Positions 31,456 through 39,971 of a stretch of DNA of 64,000 nucleotides are shown piece after piece. The notes below the pieces were generated by a model. That model saw only the letters and a list, made by a program, of their open reading frames with translations, was not told the origin of the DNA and made no database searches. A program made the translations under genes and the position numbers. Source of the stretch: Actinomyces sp. oral taxon 414 (GTDB taxonomy: Bacteria > Actinomycetota > Actinomycetes > Actinomycetales > Actinomycetaceae); contig NZ_CP012590.1 in NCBI RefSeq assembly GCF_001278845.1, positions 310,001 through 374,000 of the forward strand, read 5' to 3'. Positions within the stretch are counted from its first letter, which is position 1; each line of letters starts with the position of its first letter.

Positions 31456-33923
31456 TGCCCTCCCTGCTCGACGTCCGCCGCACCGCCGCCGCCCTCATCG
31501 CCGTGGCCCTGAGTGCGGCCCTGATCGCCTTCGCCTGCATCGTCTCCGACTCCTACACCACCAGGATGCGGGCCGATGCCCGCCTGTCTATCAAAGACGC
31601 CGATGTGGTCGTCACGGCGGTGGATCTGCATGATGATGGTGAGGTACTGGATGACAATCTGATCTCGCAACTGGAGGCTGTTGACGGCGTGGCCTCGGTG
31701 CGCGGTGAGCACTGGGATGTCCTTCGACTGGATCTGCCCGAACAACTCACTCGTGCGGTGGGGGCCACGATTCTGGCTCAGGATGTACCTGCACTGAGTG
31801 AGCACACGACCCTGACGGCCGGACGACTACCGCAGGCCGACGGGGAGGTCGCCGTCAACACTCGCCTGGCCGAGCAGCAGGGCCTGGGCGTGGGGGACAC
31901 CATTCGCTTGACTGATCACGACCGCACTGTGCGCACCAGTTCGACTGTGGTGGGCATTGTTTCCCCAGGGGCGGATACCACGCTCGATCCCAGCGACGTC
32001 ATGGTCTACGCCACGCCCAAGCAATTGGCTGCTATGGGGGCGACCACTGCCTACCACTGCTTGTACGTGGATGCGAAGCCGGGGGTGAGTACCGGCACCC
32101 TCGTGAGCGAGGTCGAACGGGTGGTGCACGCCGTTCAGCCCGGCGCCTCCGTGGTGGACGCCGACACTGCTGTAGCCCAGCGTGCTGTCTCCAGTACGTC
32201 GGGCGGGGCGACTATGTCTACGATGCTCAATCTGCTGGCGCCGGTATGTGCATTAGTATCCGCTATTGTCATCACCACGACCTTCACCGCCCTGGTGGCC
32301 CGACAGACCCGCACCACCGGACTGCTTCGCTGCATCGGCGCCTCGCGCCGCCAGGTCATGGGCGCCGTCCTGCGCACCGCCGCCCTCACCGGATTGATCG
32401 GCTCCATCCTCGGCGCCGGACTCGGGGCCGGGGCCGCCGTCGCCCTCATCCGCGCCGGCGTCATCGAGGACCTGGGCGCCGACCAGCTCACCATCACCCC
32501 ACTCTCCCTGGCCGTCACCATCGTCCTGGGTGCCGCAGTTACCCTCATCGCCGTCCTGCGTCCAGCGCGCAGGGCCTCTCGCATCTCTCCCCTGGTGGCC
32601 ATCACCGGGCAGACCGTCGGCGTCAACCGGACCAGGAAGCGGCGCTGGGCTGCTGTCAGTGGGCTCGTTCTCATCCTGACTGGCGGCGTCCTCCTCGTGT
32701 CGGGGATGACCGGGCACAACCTCTACGTCACGGCTGGCGGCGCCGCCCTCATCGCCCTGGGAATCCTGGCGGCCCTGCCCCTGCTGATAGTCCTCATCGT
32801 CAGCATCACCGGACGGGTCGGGGCTAAGGGCCGGTATCCTCTCCTTCATCTGGCCGCTCGCAACCTAGTTCGCAACCCCGGTCGTTCCACTGCTACCGCC
32901 GCCACTCTTCTCATCGGGGTCATGATCGGCTCGACCTTGTTCGTAGGCCTGTTCTCCTTCAGCTCGTCCTTTCAAAACATCCTGAACCAGGCCTCGCCCA
33001 CCGACATCACGATCTTCGGGGTGACGCCGCAGACCGACAGTGCTGCCCTGACCTCCACCATCAGGAGCATTGACGGCGTGCAGGGCACCGTCCTCGTCCC
33101 CATCCTCGACCTGACCCAGACCGTGAACGGCAAGACCGAACGGACCGACGTCGCCTCCATCGACACCGCCACCATTTCCCCCATTGTTCGCTCCACCGAG
33201 GGTCTGGAGGACCTCGACGACAACACCCTTATCGTCGGCGAAATCTATGACATTCCCGACGGCGCCGCGGTCGCCCTCACCGGGCCGGCCGGCAGCGCCA
33301 CCCTGACCGCCCGCGTCAGGGAGGGTTGGGGCGCTGCCATCACCCCCGCCGCCGCCGAGCGCCTCAACGGCACCGCTCCCACCAACGCCATGATGTGGGT
33401 GCGCGCCAAGGGCGAAAGACCCACTCAAGCGCTCGAGAGTGCCGTGCGTCAGGCCACCCGTGGCCAGGATCTCATGGTCAATGACAGTGCCCAGGGACGC
33501 GACGCCTTCAGCGATGCGCTCAACCAGATAATGCTCCTCACCTGCCTGGTCATGGGAGCCGCTCTTATCATCTCTCTGACCGGCCTGGCCAATATCACCG
33601 ACGTCTCCGTCCTGGAGCGCACCCGCGAGATCGGCGTCCTGCGCGCCACCGGCGCCGACCGTTCGCAAATCCGCCGCCTCATCATCACAGAGACCATCCT
33701 CCTGGCCGTCATAGGCGGAACCCTCGGCATTATCGCTGGAACCGCTCTCGGGGCAGCTGGTTCACTAGCGGTATTGGGCAACGGCGGACTTGAAGTCGCC
33801 ATCCCCTGGCTCCCACTGGCCGGACTCCTGGCCGTCACACTCCTCGTCGGAATCACCGCCTCACTGCGACCGGCGGGCCGGGCCGCCGCCGTTACACCCA
33901 TCACCGCCCTGGCCGCCGACTGA
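31455..33923 (+). CDS. FtsX/MacB-type ABC permease
   Basis: An 822-residue permease with two FtsX repeats. N-terminal helix (TAAALIAVALSAALIAFACI), then a large extracellular MacB_PCD-like domain (about residues 40-250). Three helices follow with the FtsX signature LVARQTRTTGLLRCIGASRR, then two central helices, a second extracellular domain (about 500-690), and the final three helices with VLERTREIGVLRATGADRSQ. It works with the preceding ATPase as a mechanotransmission or export system rather than a solute importer. Codon usage in the first third (about 31.6-32.3 kb) is less GC-biased than the surroundings, which may mark recombination in the exposed domain. Confidence 0.9.
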   Translation: MPSLLDVRRTAAALIAVALSAALIAFACIVSDSYTTRMRADARLSIKDADVVVTAVDLHDDGEVLDDNLISQLEAVDGVASVRGEHWDVLRLDLPEQLTRAVGATILAQDVPALSEHTTLTAGRLPQADGEVAVNTRLAEQQGLGVGDTIRLTDHDRTVRTSSTVVGIVSPGADTTLDPSDVMVYATPKQLAAMGATTAYHCLYVDAKPGVSTGTLVSEVERVVHAVQPGASVVDADTAVAQRAVSSTSGGATMSTMLNLLAPVCALVSAIVITTTFTALVARQTRTTGLLRCIGASRRQVMGAVLRTAALTGLIGSILGAGLGAGAAVALIRAGVIEDLGADQLTITPLSLAVTIVLGAAVTLIAVLRPARRASRISPLVAITGQTVGVNRTRKRRWAAVSGLVLILTGGVLLVSGMTGHNLYVTAGGAALIALGILAALPLLIVLIVSITGRVGAKGRYPLLHLAARNLVRNPGRSTATAATLLIGVMIGSTLFVGLFSFSSSFQNILNQASPTDITIFGVTPQTDSAALTSTIRSIDGVQGTVLVPILDLTQTVNGKTERTDVASIDTATISPIVRSTEGLEDLDDNTLIVGEIYDIPDGAAVALTGPAGSATLTARVREGWGAAITPAAAERLNGTAPTNAMMWVRAKGERPTQALESAVRQATRGQDLMVNDSAQGRDAFSDALNQIMLLTCLVMGAALIISLTGLANITDVSVLERTREIGVLRATGADRSQIRRLIITETILLAVIGGTLGIIAGTALGAAGSLAVLGNGGLEVAIPWLPLAGLLAVTLLVGITASLRPAGRAAAVTPITALAAD

Positions 33924-33953
33924 GGCGGGGCCCGGAGGAGGAATGAGGAGGGA

Positions 33954-34009
33954 TCGGGAGCGGGAGGCCCCTGCGGCGCGTGCGCTACAGGGCGGCCTCC
34001 CGCTCCCGA
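33954..34009. terminator. Perfect 16-bp hairpin between convergent genes, overlapping a coding end
   Basis: TCGGGAGCGGGAGGCC (33954-33969) and GGCCTCCCGCTCCCGA (33994-34009) pair perfectly around a 24-base loop. The right arm codes for the last residues of the response regulator on the minus strand; the left arm lies after the permease stop. A bidirectional terminator is likely. Confidence 0.75.
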
Positions 34010-34656
34010 TGGACGGCGACGACGAGCTTGAGGCGGGAGGCCGCCCCGTACTTCTTCATGAGGTGGGAGACATGAGTCTTGACGGTGGATTCGGCGACGA
34101 CGAGGCGCTGGGCGATCTCCGCATTGGAGTAGCCCTCGCACAGCAGGGCGAGGACCTCCTGCTCGGCCCCGGTGATATCGGACCGGGCGCCGGTGCGGGC
34201 CGGGCGCAGGTGGTGGGCCACGAGCCGGGAGGCGGTGGTCGGGGAGATGGTGGTGCCGCCGTCGGCCGCCGCGAGGACGGCCCGGACTATCTCCTCGGGA
34301 GCGGAGTCCTTGAGGAGGAAGCCGTGGGCCGACTGCGACAGGGCGGCGAGCATGGCCTCGTCGTCGTCGAAGGAGGTCAGGACGACGACGGCGGTGCGCG
34401 GATGCTCGACGCGCACGCGGCTCAGCAGTGCCAGCCCGTCCATGCCGGGCATGCGCACGTCGGTGAGCAGGACGTCCACGGGGACCCGGCGCAGGAAGGC
34501 GAGGGCGTCGGCGGCGCGGTTGAAGGTGGAGGCGACCTCGATCCTCTCCGAGGAGGCCAGGTAGGCGCGCAGGGCGGTCAGGACGAAGGCGTCGTCGTCA
34601 ACGAGCGCGACCCGGACCACCTGCGACGGAGAGCGGGGCAGGGAGGTGAGAGCCAT
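33985..34656 (-). CDS. NarL/LuxR-family response regulator
   Basis: A 223-residue regulator. The receiver domain (about residues 14-130) has the acidic pocket in VALVDDDAF, phospho-acceptor Asp66 in LLTDVRMPGMDG, Thr in VVLTSFDDDE and Lys in GFLLKDSAPEE. The LuxR-type HTH is ITGAEQEVLALLCEGYSNAE with VAESTVKTHVSHLMKKYGA. It is divergent from the histidine kinases with only 36 bases between starts, so the promoters overlap. Neighbouring MacB-like transporter genes end at its 3' side and are a plausible target. Confidence 0.95.
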   Translation of the reverse strand: MALTSLPRSPSQVVRVALVDDDAFVLTALRAYLASSERIEVASTFNRAADALAFLRRVPVDVLLTDVRMPGMDGLALLSRVRVEHPRTAVVVLTSFDDDEAMLAALSQSAHGFLLKDSAPEEIVRAVLAAADGGTTISPTTASRLVAHHLRPARTGARSDITGAEQEVLALLCEGYSNAEIAQRLVVAESTVKTHVSHLMKKYGAASRLKLVVAVHREREAAL

Positions 34657-34692
34657 GACAGGATGCTAACCGTTGACAGGCAGGAGATCGTC

Positions 34693-35958
34693 ATGAGAAC
34701 CGGACGCGAGACGGCGGCGCGGCCCGCGGGGGCGCAGTCGCGGTCGGCGGCGGCGCGGCCCGCGCAGTCGCGACCCGCGGCGGGCACCACCGGCCCGCTG
34801 GCCCGCACCCGCTTCGCCACGTGGGCGCCGCGGCGGCGCACCCACCTGCTGTGCGTGGCCTGTGCGGGCCTTCTCGTCCTGTTCTCCACCACGGGCATGT
34901 ACCCGCTGCACCCCGAGTGGATCGGGCACCAGGTGGCCGGGGGCCTGGGCGTGGCCCTGGTGTCGGTGTGGCCGCTGGGGGGCGGTGCGCTCAGCCTCCT
35001 GGCCTCGGGCGTCTTTCAGGTGGTGGCGCGCGGGGCCGTCGGCCCCGTGCTGCCCGCGCTCGGACCGTGGCTGTGCGCCTCGGTCCTCCTGTCGCGCGGC
35101 TTCAACCGCGTGGTGGCCTACGGCCTGGCGGCCCTCAATGTCGCCCTCGAGTACGTCACATTCCAGTTGAGCGCGCGACCGAGCTACGAGTCGGAATTCT
35201 ACGTGATGCTAGGAGGCGCGGGCTGCTTCTTCCTGATCATCGCCGAGCTCATGCGCCACCCGCGCCGCCAGGCCGACGCGGTGGCCGACCGCTACCGGGA
35301 GGACCTGGAGCGCCAGCGCCTCCTCGTGGTCTCCGAACTGCACGACACAGTCGTGCGCGACCTCACCCGGGCGGTCATGACCGCCGAGCAGTCCCGGCTC
35401 GCCCAGCCCGGCGCCGCGCTCGCCCGCGATCTGAGCGCGCTCACGGCCTCCGTGCGCACCGCCGTCGAGCAGCTGCGGGGCAGCCTGCGGGCCATGAGCG
35501 ACGCCGGCGGGGCCTCCGGTCTGGACGTTCTGGCCTCCTCCGCACCCCGCCCCCTGGCCGAGGTCGTCGACGAGGCCCGCCTCATCCTCGCCGGCCGCGG
35601 GATCGCCCTGGAGGCGGTCGGCCTGGAGGCGCTCGACGCCGACACCGTGCCGCCGGGCGTGCACCAGCAGCTCGTGCGCGTCCTCAGCGAACTGGTGAGC
35701 AATACGGCCAGGTACGCGGCGCCCGGCGGCGCCCGGCTCGTCGTCGGGACCGACGGGCGGAGCCTGAGGGCCGTGGTCTCCAACGCCGTCCCGGCGGCGG
35801 GGCCGGGGGAGTCGGACGCCCCCGTCCTGCCCGGCCTGGGGCTGACGGGGGCGCGACGGCGCGTCGAGTCGCTGGGCGGGGCCTTCGATGTCGCCCGCGC
35901 GCAGGGCCGGTGGACCGTGTCCCTGAGCGTGCCGCTGCCGCGGAAGGCGATGCCGTGA
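34693..35958 (+). CDS. Sensor histidine kinase 1 (HisKA_3 type)
   Basis: A 421-residue kinase. An N-terminal 40-residue cytoplasmic stretch is followed by four or five hydrophobic helices (about residues 50-180) with little extracellular sequence, as in intramembrane-sensing kinases. The dimerisation/phosphoacceptor segment is LLVVSELHDTVVRDLTRAV, with the phospho-His in ELHD. The HATPase_c region carries LVRVLSELVSNTARYA (N box) and GLGLTGARRRVESLGG (G box). The stop overlaps the next kinase's GTG start by two bases. It is very similar to that kinase, with near-identical DNA over the phosphoacceptor region, so the two arose by tandem duplication. The partner is probably the divergent NarL-type regulator. 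Confidence 0.92.
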   Translation: MRTGRETAARPAGAQSRSAAARPAQSRPAAGTTGPLARTRFATWAPRRRTHLLCVACAGLLVLFSTTGMYPLHPEWIGHQVAGGLGVALVSVWPLGGGALSLLASGVFQVVARGAVGPVLPALGPWLCASVLLSRGFNRVVAYGLAALNVALEYVTFQLSARPSYESEFYVMLGGAGCFFLIIAELMRHPRRQADAVADRYREDLERQRLLVVSELHDTVVRDLTRAVMTAEQSRLAQPGAALARDLSALTASVRTAVEQLRGSLRAMSDAGGASGLDVLASSAPRPLAEVVDEARLILAGRGIALEAVGLEALDADTVPPGVHQQLVRVLSELVSNTARYAAPGGARLVVGTDGRSLRAVVSNAVPAAGPGESDAPVLPGLGLTGARRRVESLGGAFDVARAQGRWTVSLSVPLPRKAMP

Positions 35959-37262
35959 GCGCCGTCGGTCCGGAGAACGAGAGGGGCGGACGGGGCGCCG
36001 CGCGGACGATGCTGTGGAGCGCCACGAACTTCGCCACCTGGTCGCCGCGGCGGCGCACCCACCTGCTGTACGCGCTGGCCGCGGGTCTCTTCACCCTGCA
36101 ATCCATGGTGTACGACGGCTCGTCGAGCCCGGAGATCTGGTTCATACTGGTCTCGGGCCTCGCCGTGGCCCTGGTCTCCGTGCGGCCCGCGGTGGGCGGC
36201 GCGCTCAGTCTCCTGAGCTTCCTGGCCGCTCACGCGATGATCCGCGGCGAGTTCCCGCTCCCGGTCATCGTGGGTCCGTGGCTGTGCGCCGCGATTCTCC
36301 TCACCCGCGGATTCCCCCGCGTGGCGGCCTACGGCCTGGTGGCCCTGAGCACCGCGGTGGGGTTCATCCCCTTCGCGTCCGTGAACTCCAACGAATACAC
36401 GGCGCTCATGATCGTCTACGGGCCCGTCCTCCTGGTCGTCGCCGAGCTCGTGCGCCGCCCGCGCCAGCAGGCCGACGCGGTGGCCGACCGCTACCGGGAG
36501 GACCTGGAGCGCCAGCGCCTCCTCGTGGTCTCCGAACTGCACGACACGGTCGTGCGCGACCTCACCCGGGCGGTCACGGCCGCCGAGCAGGCCCGACTCG
36601 CCCAGCCGCGCAATGCCCCGCTCTCCCCCGAGCTCGCGGCCATGACGGCCTCCGTGCGCACCGCCGTCGAGCAGCTGCGGGGCAATCTGCGGGCCGTGAA
36701 CGACGCCGAGGGCACCGCCGGTCTGGACGTTCTGGCCTCCTCCGCCCCCCGCCCCCTGGCCGAGGTCGTCGACGAGACCCGCGCCGCCCTCGCCGGGCGC
36801 GGGATCGCCCTGGAGGCGGTCGGCCTGGAGGCGCTCGACGCCGACGCCGTGCCGCCGGGCGTGCGCCAGCAGCTCGCGCGCGTCCTGGGCGAGCTGGTGA
36901 GCAATATGACCAAGTACGCGGCGCCCGGCAGCGCCCGGATCCTCATGGAGACCGACGGGCGGAGCCTGGAGGCCATGGTCTCCAACGCCGTCGCGCCGGA
37001 GCGGGGAGGCGGGCGGCACCATGGGCCGGCTGGGCCGGGAGGCGGGCGGCGCGACGGATCCACGGCCGGGCCGGGAGGCGGGCGGGCCGGGCGGGATGTG
37101 CCCTGGCGCGGGCCGGAGGCGAGGGACTCCGCCGTCTTCTCCTCCGGGCTCGGCCTGCCCGGGGCCAGGCGCAGGGTGGAGGCACTGGGCGGCACCTTCG
37201 ACGTCGCCCGCACCTCCGAGCGCTTCACCGTGGTCCTATCCGTGCCGCTCCAGATCCGGTAG
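35955..37262 (+). CDS. Sensor histidine kinase 2 (tandem duplicate)
   Basis: A 435-residue paralogue of the preceding kinase with the same layout: short N terminus, FATWSPRRRTHLLYALAAGL, four to five membrane helices, phospho-His in LLVVSELHDTVVRDLTRAV, N box LARVLGELVSNMTKYA and G box SSGLGLPGARRRVEALGG. It differs by a Gly/Arg-rich insertion between N and G boxes (GRHHGPAGPGGGRRDG and following, about 50 residues), which could alter the ATP lid. With only one regulator nearby, the two kinases may form homo- or heterodimers that respond to different signals. The GTG at 35955 overlaps the first kinase's TGA. Confidence 0.9.
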   Translation: MSAVGPENERGGRGAARTMLWSATNFATWSPRRRTHLLYALAAGLFTLQSMVYDGSSSPEIWFILVSGLAVALVSVRPAVGGALSLLSFLAAHAMIRGEFPLPVIVGPWLCAAILLTRGFPRVAAYGLVALSTAVGFIPFASVNSNEYTALMIVYGPVLLVVAELVRRPRQQADAVADRYREDLERQRLLVVSELHDTVVRDLTRAVTAAEQARLAQPRNAPLSPELAAMTASVRTAVEQLRGNLRAVNDAEGTAGLDVLASSAPRPLAEVVDETRAALAGRGIALEAVGLEALDADAVPPGVRQQLARVLGELVSNMTKYAAPGSARILMETDGRSLEAMVSNAVAPERGGGRHHGPAGPGGGRRDGSTAGPGGGRAGRDVPWRGPEARDSAVFSSGLGLPGARRRVEALGGTFDVARTSERFTVVLSVPLQIR

Positions 37263-37424
37263 GGGTCGTCCCGAGCGCCGCCATGACCCCTGATCGTGTT
37301 CCCGGCCGCCATGGGGAACTCGCTGGGCCGCTCCACTCGCCGCCATGACCCCTGCCTGCGGACATATGACCCCTGCCCACCGTCATGACCTCCGCCTGCG
37401 GCTCTGCGCCCCGCGCCTGCCGCC

Positions 37425-37450
37425 CCGTCACACCCGGGACCGTCACACCC
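37425..37450 (+). repeat. 15-bp tandem repeat, left part (split by mobile DNA)
   Basis: CCGTCACACCCGGGA followed by CCGTCACACCC. The broken second unit resumes at 39427, so the composite element between 37451 and 39426 inserted inside this array. Upstream (37263-37424) there is no gene, only short CCGCCATGACCCCTG-like repeats. Confidence 0.75.
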
Positions 37451-37588
37451 GGAAGGTTATTCTGGGTGTGTCTGGGTGGGGCGTATGGGGCTTGTGGGGC
37501 GGGGTGTGTCCGAATCTGTTGCACGGGCGCTCCGTGGCGGGGTCGGGGGCGAGCGGGGCCCGGGGTCCGGACCCGATTCTGGCGTCCT

Positions 37589-37692
37589 GGGAGGATCGTT
37601 CGGGCCCCCGCCCCGGGTGTGTCTGTCGGTTTCCGCATGATTGCGCGGTTCTGACGGTCTCGCAGTCGGGTGCGCCCCGGAACGATCCTCCC
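37589..37692 (+). repeat. Hairpin repeat family 2, complete copy
   Basis: Inverted arms GGGAGGATCGTTCGGG and CCGGAACGATCCTCCC (one mismatch) enclose about 72 bases with TTCCGCATGATTGCGCGG and CGCAGTCGGGTG. The other copy is at the window start, inverted. The core resembles that of the 116-bp module: both families have an ATTCCGCGGTTTC-like word. Confidence 0.7.
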
Positions 37693-37800
37693 GGGGTGTC
37701 ATGTTCGGCCCCGGGAGGGGCGGCGAGAAGCGGAACCTGAGACAGATGGGGTGCGCGGGTGGCGTGGGACCAGTCGGACCCGGTCCGGACCCGGTCCGTG

Positions 37801-37916
37801 TCCAAATCTGCCACAAAGGCCCGGATCGAGTCGGGGCGCGCAAGAAGAATCGTTGATATTCCGCGGTTTCCTCCGCGACCTATCCCGGCCCGGGGCGCCT
37901 TTGTGGCAGATTTGGA
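37801..37916 (+). repeat. 116-bp inverted-repeat module, copy C
   Basis: Perfect 18-bp terminal repeats and the core CGTTGATATTCCGCGGTTTC, in the same orientation as copy A. It lies just before the IS30 left end. Confidence 0.85.
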
Positions 37917-37929
37917 CACGACCCCGGGC

Positions 37930-39393
37930 GGGTTCTGGTGGTGGATGCACCATTCCGTGGGAGGGGTGTTCTGTGTCTGGGACTCGGTTTGATCGGGGTG
38001 TTCGTCGGGATGCGGTGGCGCGGGTGGCGGCTGGTGAGTCGGCCTCGGCGGTGGCTCGGGACGTGGGGTGCCGGCACGAGACGGTGAGCCGGTGGTGCCG
38101 GGAGGCGGGGGTGGTCCTGGTCAGGGGGCGTCGGGGCGGGTCTTTCGAGGCCGACCGGGCCAGGCGCGCCCAGGTTGTCCTGGCCGTCCTGGGCGGGGCG
38201 GGCCTGCCCGGGGCCGCGGCCGTCGCCGGGGTGTGTCGGCAGTCGGCGAGCCGGTACTGGCACGATCAGGTCATGGAGACGGCAAGGGCGGCATCGGCGC
38301 GGTCATCGGCGCGCTCGTCGGGGCGGCGGTGCTGCCACGGCCTGTCGGGCAGCGCCTGCTCGGGGCGGGTCGGGCGCGGGCGGCGCCTGAGCGACGCCGA
38401 GCGGGTCCTGATCGCTCAGGGCCGGGCCCGGGGCGAGTCGGCCGCGGCCATCGCCCGCGCCCTGGGCAGGTGCCGTCAGACCATCTCTCGGGAGATCGCC
38501 CGTAACACCAGCCCTGACGGGGTCTACCGGGCCCCGGAGGCCTCGACGGCGGCCCGGGGGCGTCTGGCCCGCCCCAAGACGCGGCGTCTGGATGCCGACC
38601 CCGCCCTGCGCGCCGAGGTGGTGGCCCTGCTCGAGGACGGGGCCAGTCCCCGCCAGATCAGTGCGCGCCTGCGCTGGGCCCACCCCGACAATGAGGCCAT
38701 GCGCATATCCCATGAGCAGATCTACCAGGCCCTCTACGTCCAGGGAGCCGGTTCCCTGCGCCAGCAGCTGAAGGTGGACAAGGCCCTGCGCTCGGGGCGC
38801 ACCCGGCGCCTGCCCCGCTCACCGCTGGCCGGCCTGCCCCGCAGGTCGAACCGCTCGTGGATCGAGGGGGCCCGGATCAGTGCGCGCCCGCCCGAGGCCG
38901 ACGACCGGGCCGTGCCGGGCCACTGGGAGGGCGACCTGGTCATCGGCGCCGGCGGGCGCAGCGCCCTGATCACCCTGGTGGAGCGCACCAGCCGCTTCGT
39001 GCTCATACACCGCCTGGGCGCCTGCCACGACTCGGGCACCGTTACCGACGCCCTGCAGACCATGGTCGCCGACCTGCCCCGGGCCGTGCGGGCCTCGATC
39101 ACCTGGGACCAGGGCAGTGAGATGGCCCAGCACGCCGGCTTCACCGCCGTCACCGGCATCCCGGTCTACTTCGCCGACCCCCACAGCCCCCGCTCAGCGT
39201 CCCACCAACGAGAACACAGGCGGACTGATCCGCGAGTACTTCCCCAAGGGCACCAGCTTCACCGACGTCACCGACGCCCAGGTCCAGGCCGTCCAGGACC
39301 GCCTCAACCGCCGACCCCGCCTGGTCTTGAACGGACAGACCCCAGCTGAGAAAATCAACGACATCATCAACGGTGCAAACACCACCAGAACCC
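37930..39393 (+). mobile_element. IS30-family insertion sequence
   Basis: Terminal inverted repeats of 22 bp, starting GGGTTCTGGTGGTG at 37930 and ending CACCACCAGAACCC at 39393, match at 20 of 22 positions. The 1464-bp element contains one transposase gene filling most of it. No clear target duplication is seen next to the ends. It is inserted in a copy of the non-coding element family. Confidence 0.8.
37973..39393 (+). pseudogene. IS30-family transposase with a +1 frameshift
   Basis: Reading starts at a GTG preceded by GGGAGGGG. An N-terminal HTH (DAVARVAAGESASAVARDVG) is followed by the IS30 HTH_38-like region (ARGESAAAIARALGRCRQTI) and the DDE catalytic domain (GHWEGDLVIGAGGRSALI with the first Asp, ITWDQGSEMAQHAGF with the second, VYFADPHSP). 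Right after DPHSP one extra base near 39197-39200 moves the frame. The catalytic Glu in TNENTGGLIREYFPKG and the C terminus (NRRPRLVLNGQTPAEKIND) are then in another frame. IS30 elements do not normally use frameshifting, so this copy is probably inactive unless the base is a sequencing error. Confidence 0.88.
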
Positions 39394-39426
39394 ACGCCGC
39401 CCCGGGTCGCCCCAGAATAACCTTCC

Positions 39427-39460
39427 CGGGACCGTCACACCCGGGACCGTCACACCGGGA
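39427..39460 (+). repeat. 15-bp tandem repeat, right part
   Basis: CGGGA, then CCGTCACACCCGGGA, then CCGTCACACCGGGA, continuing the array interrupted at 37450. Sequence from here to 39538 shows no gene. Confidence 0.75.
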
Positions 39461-39607
39461 CCGCCGCCCCGCGACCCGTCCTTGCTTTATTGCGCGTGGA
39501 TAAAGCCTAATAAAACTTCTCATGAACCTTTCCCACCAGGAAGGTTATTACGGAGGTGTCTGCATGATGCTGGTGGGACTCCTGTGGCGACCTGGGGCGA
39601 GGGCGTG

Positions 39608-39723
39608 TCCAAATCTGCCACAAAGGCGCTCCGCGGCGGTATCGGCCGCGAAGAAAAGCGCGGAATATCAACGTTTTTTCTCGCGCGTTCCGGCTCGATA
39701 CGGGTCTTTGTGGCAGATTTGGA
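39608..39723 (-). repeat. 116-bp inverted-repeat module, copy D
   Basis: Perfect 18-bp terminal repeats; core with GCGGAATATCAACG, inverted relative to A and C like copy B. Confidence 0.85.
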
Positions 39724-39904
39724 CAACTGGCGCCGCCGCGGGCCCCGTGGGGAGGGCGGTCGCCCGCCTCGGCGAGGTCCATGACGTCGACACCGGCGTG
39801 GGCATCCGCGCGGAGGGCGGTCGCAGACCGGGCGGACGCGCTGTTCGACCGCGCCGGCCCCGCCCGAGCGCCGCCGCGGGGCTGGCGCAGGCGCCCCGAT
39901 CCGC

Positions 39905-39971
39905 GAGATCGCCACTTAACCCACGAGAACGTACCTCTAGCAGACGTTCTCGAGGGTTACCCGGCGATCTC
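39905..39971. repeat. Second hairpin module of copy D
   Basis: Arms 39905-39931 and 39945-39971 (GAGATCGCC...GAGAACG / CGTTCTC...GGCGATCTC) around the loop TACCTCTAGCAGA. The right arm is followed by three more copies of its CGGCGATCTCG end to about 40033. Confidence 0.7.

Larger units (their letters stand above)
37451..39426. mobile_element. Composite element, copy C of the non-coding family carrying an IS30 insertion
   Basis: Outer ends are inverted: GGAAGGTTATTCTGGG at 37451 and CCCAGAATAACCTTCC at 39411-39426. Inside, from the left, are a G/T-rich leader and a decayed half of the 116-bp module (TCCGAATCTGTTGCAC near 37510), a family-2 hairpin repeat, an intact 116-bp module, and then the IS30 element. 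The IS30 separates the module's flank (GACCCCGGGC) from the right end (CCCCGGGTCGCCCCAG). The nesting order is therefore element family first, IS30 later. Confidence 0.7.

Noticed and set aside
37670..37972. N-terminal extension of the IS30 transposase
   Set aside because: The frame is open upstream of 37973 but runs through the 116-bp repeat and lies outside the IS inverted repeat at 37930, so it is not part of the gene.
39190..39205. Programmed frameshift in the IS30 transposase
   Set aside because: No slippery run is seen at the site, and IS30-family transposases are normally made from one frame.
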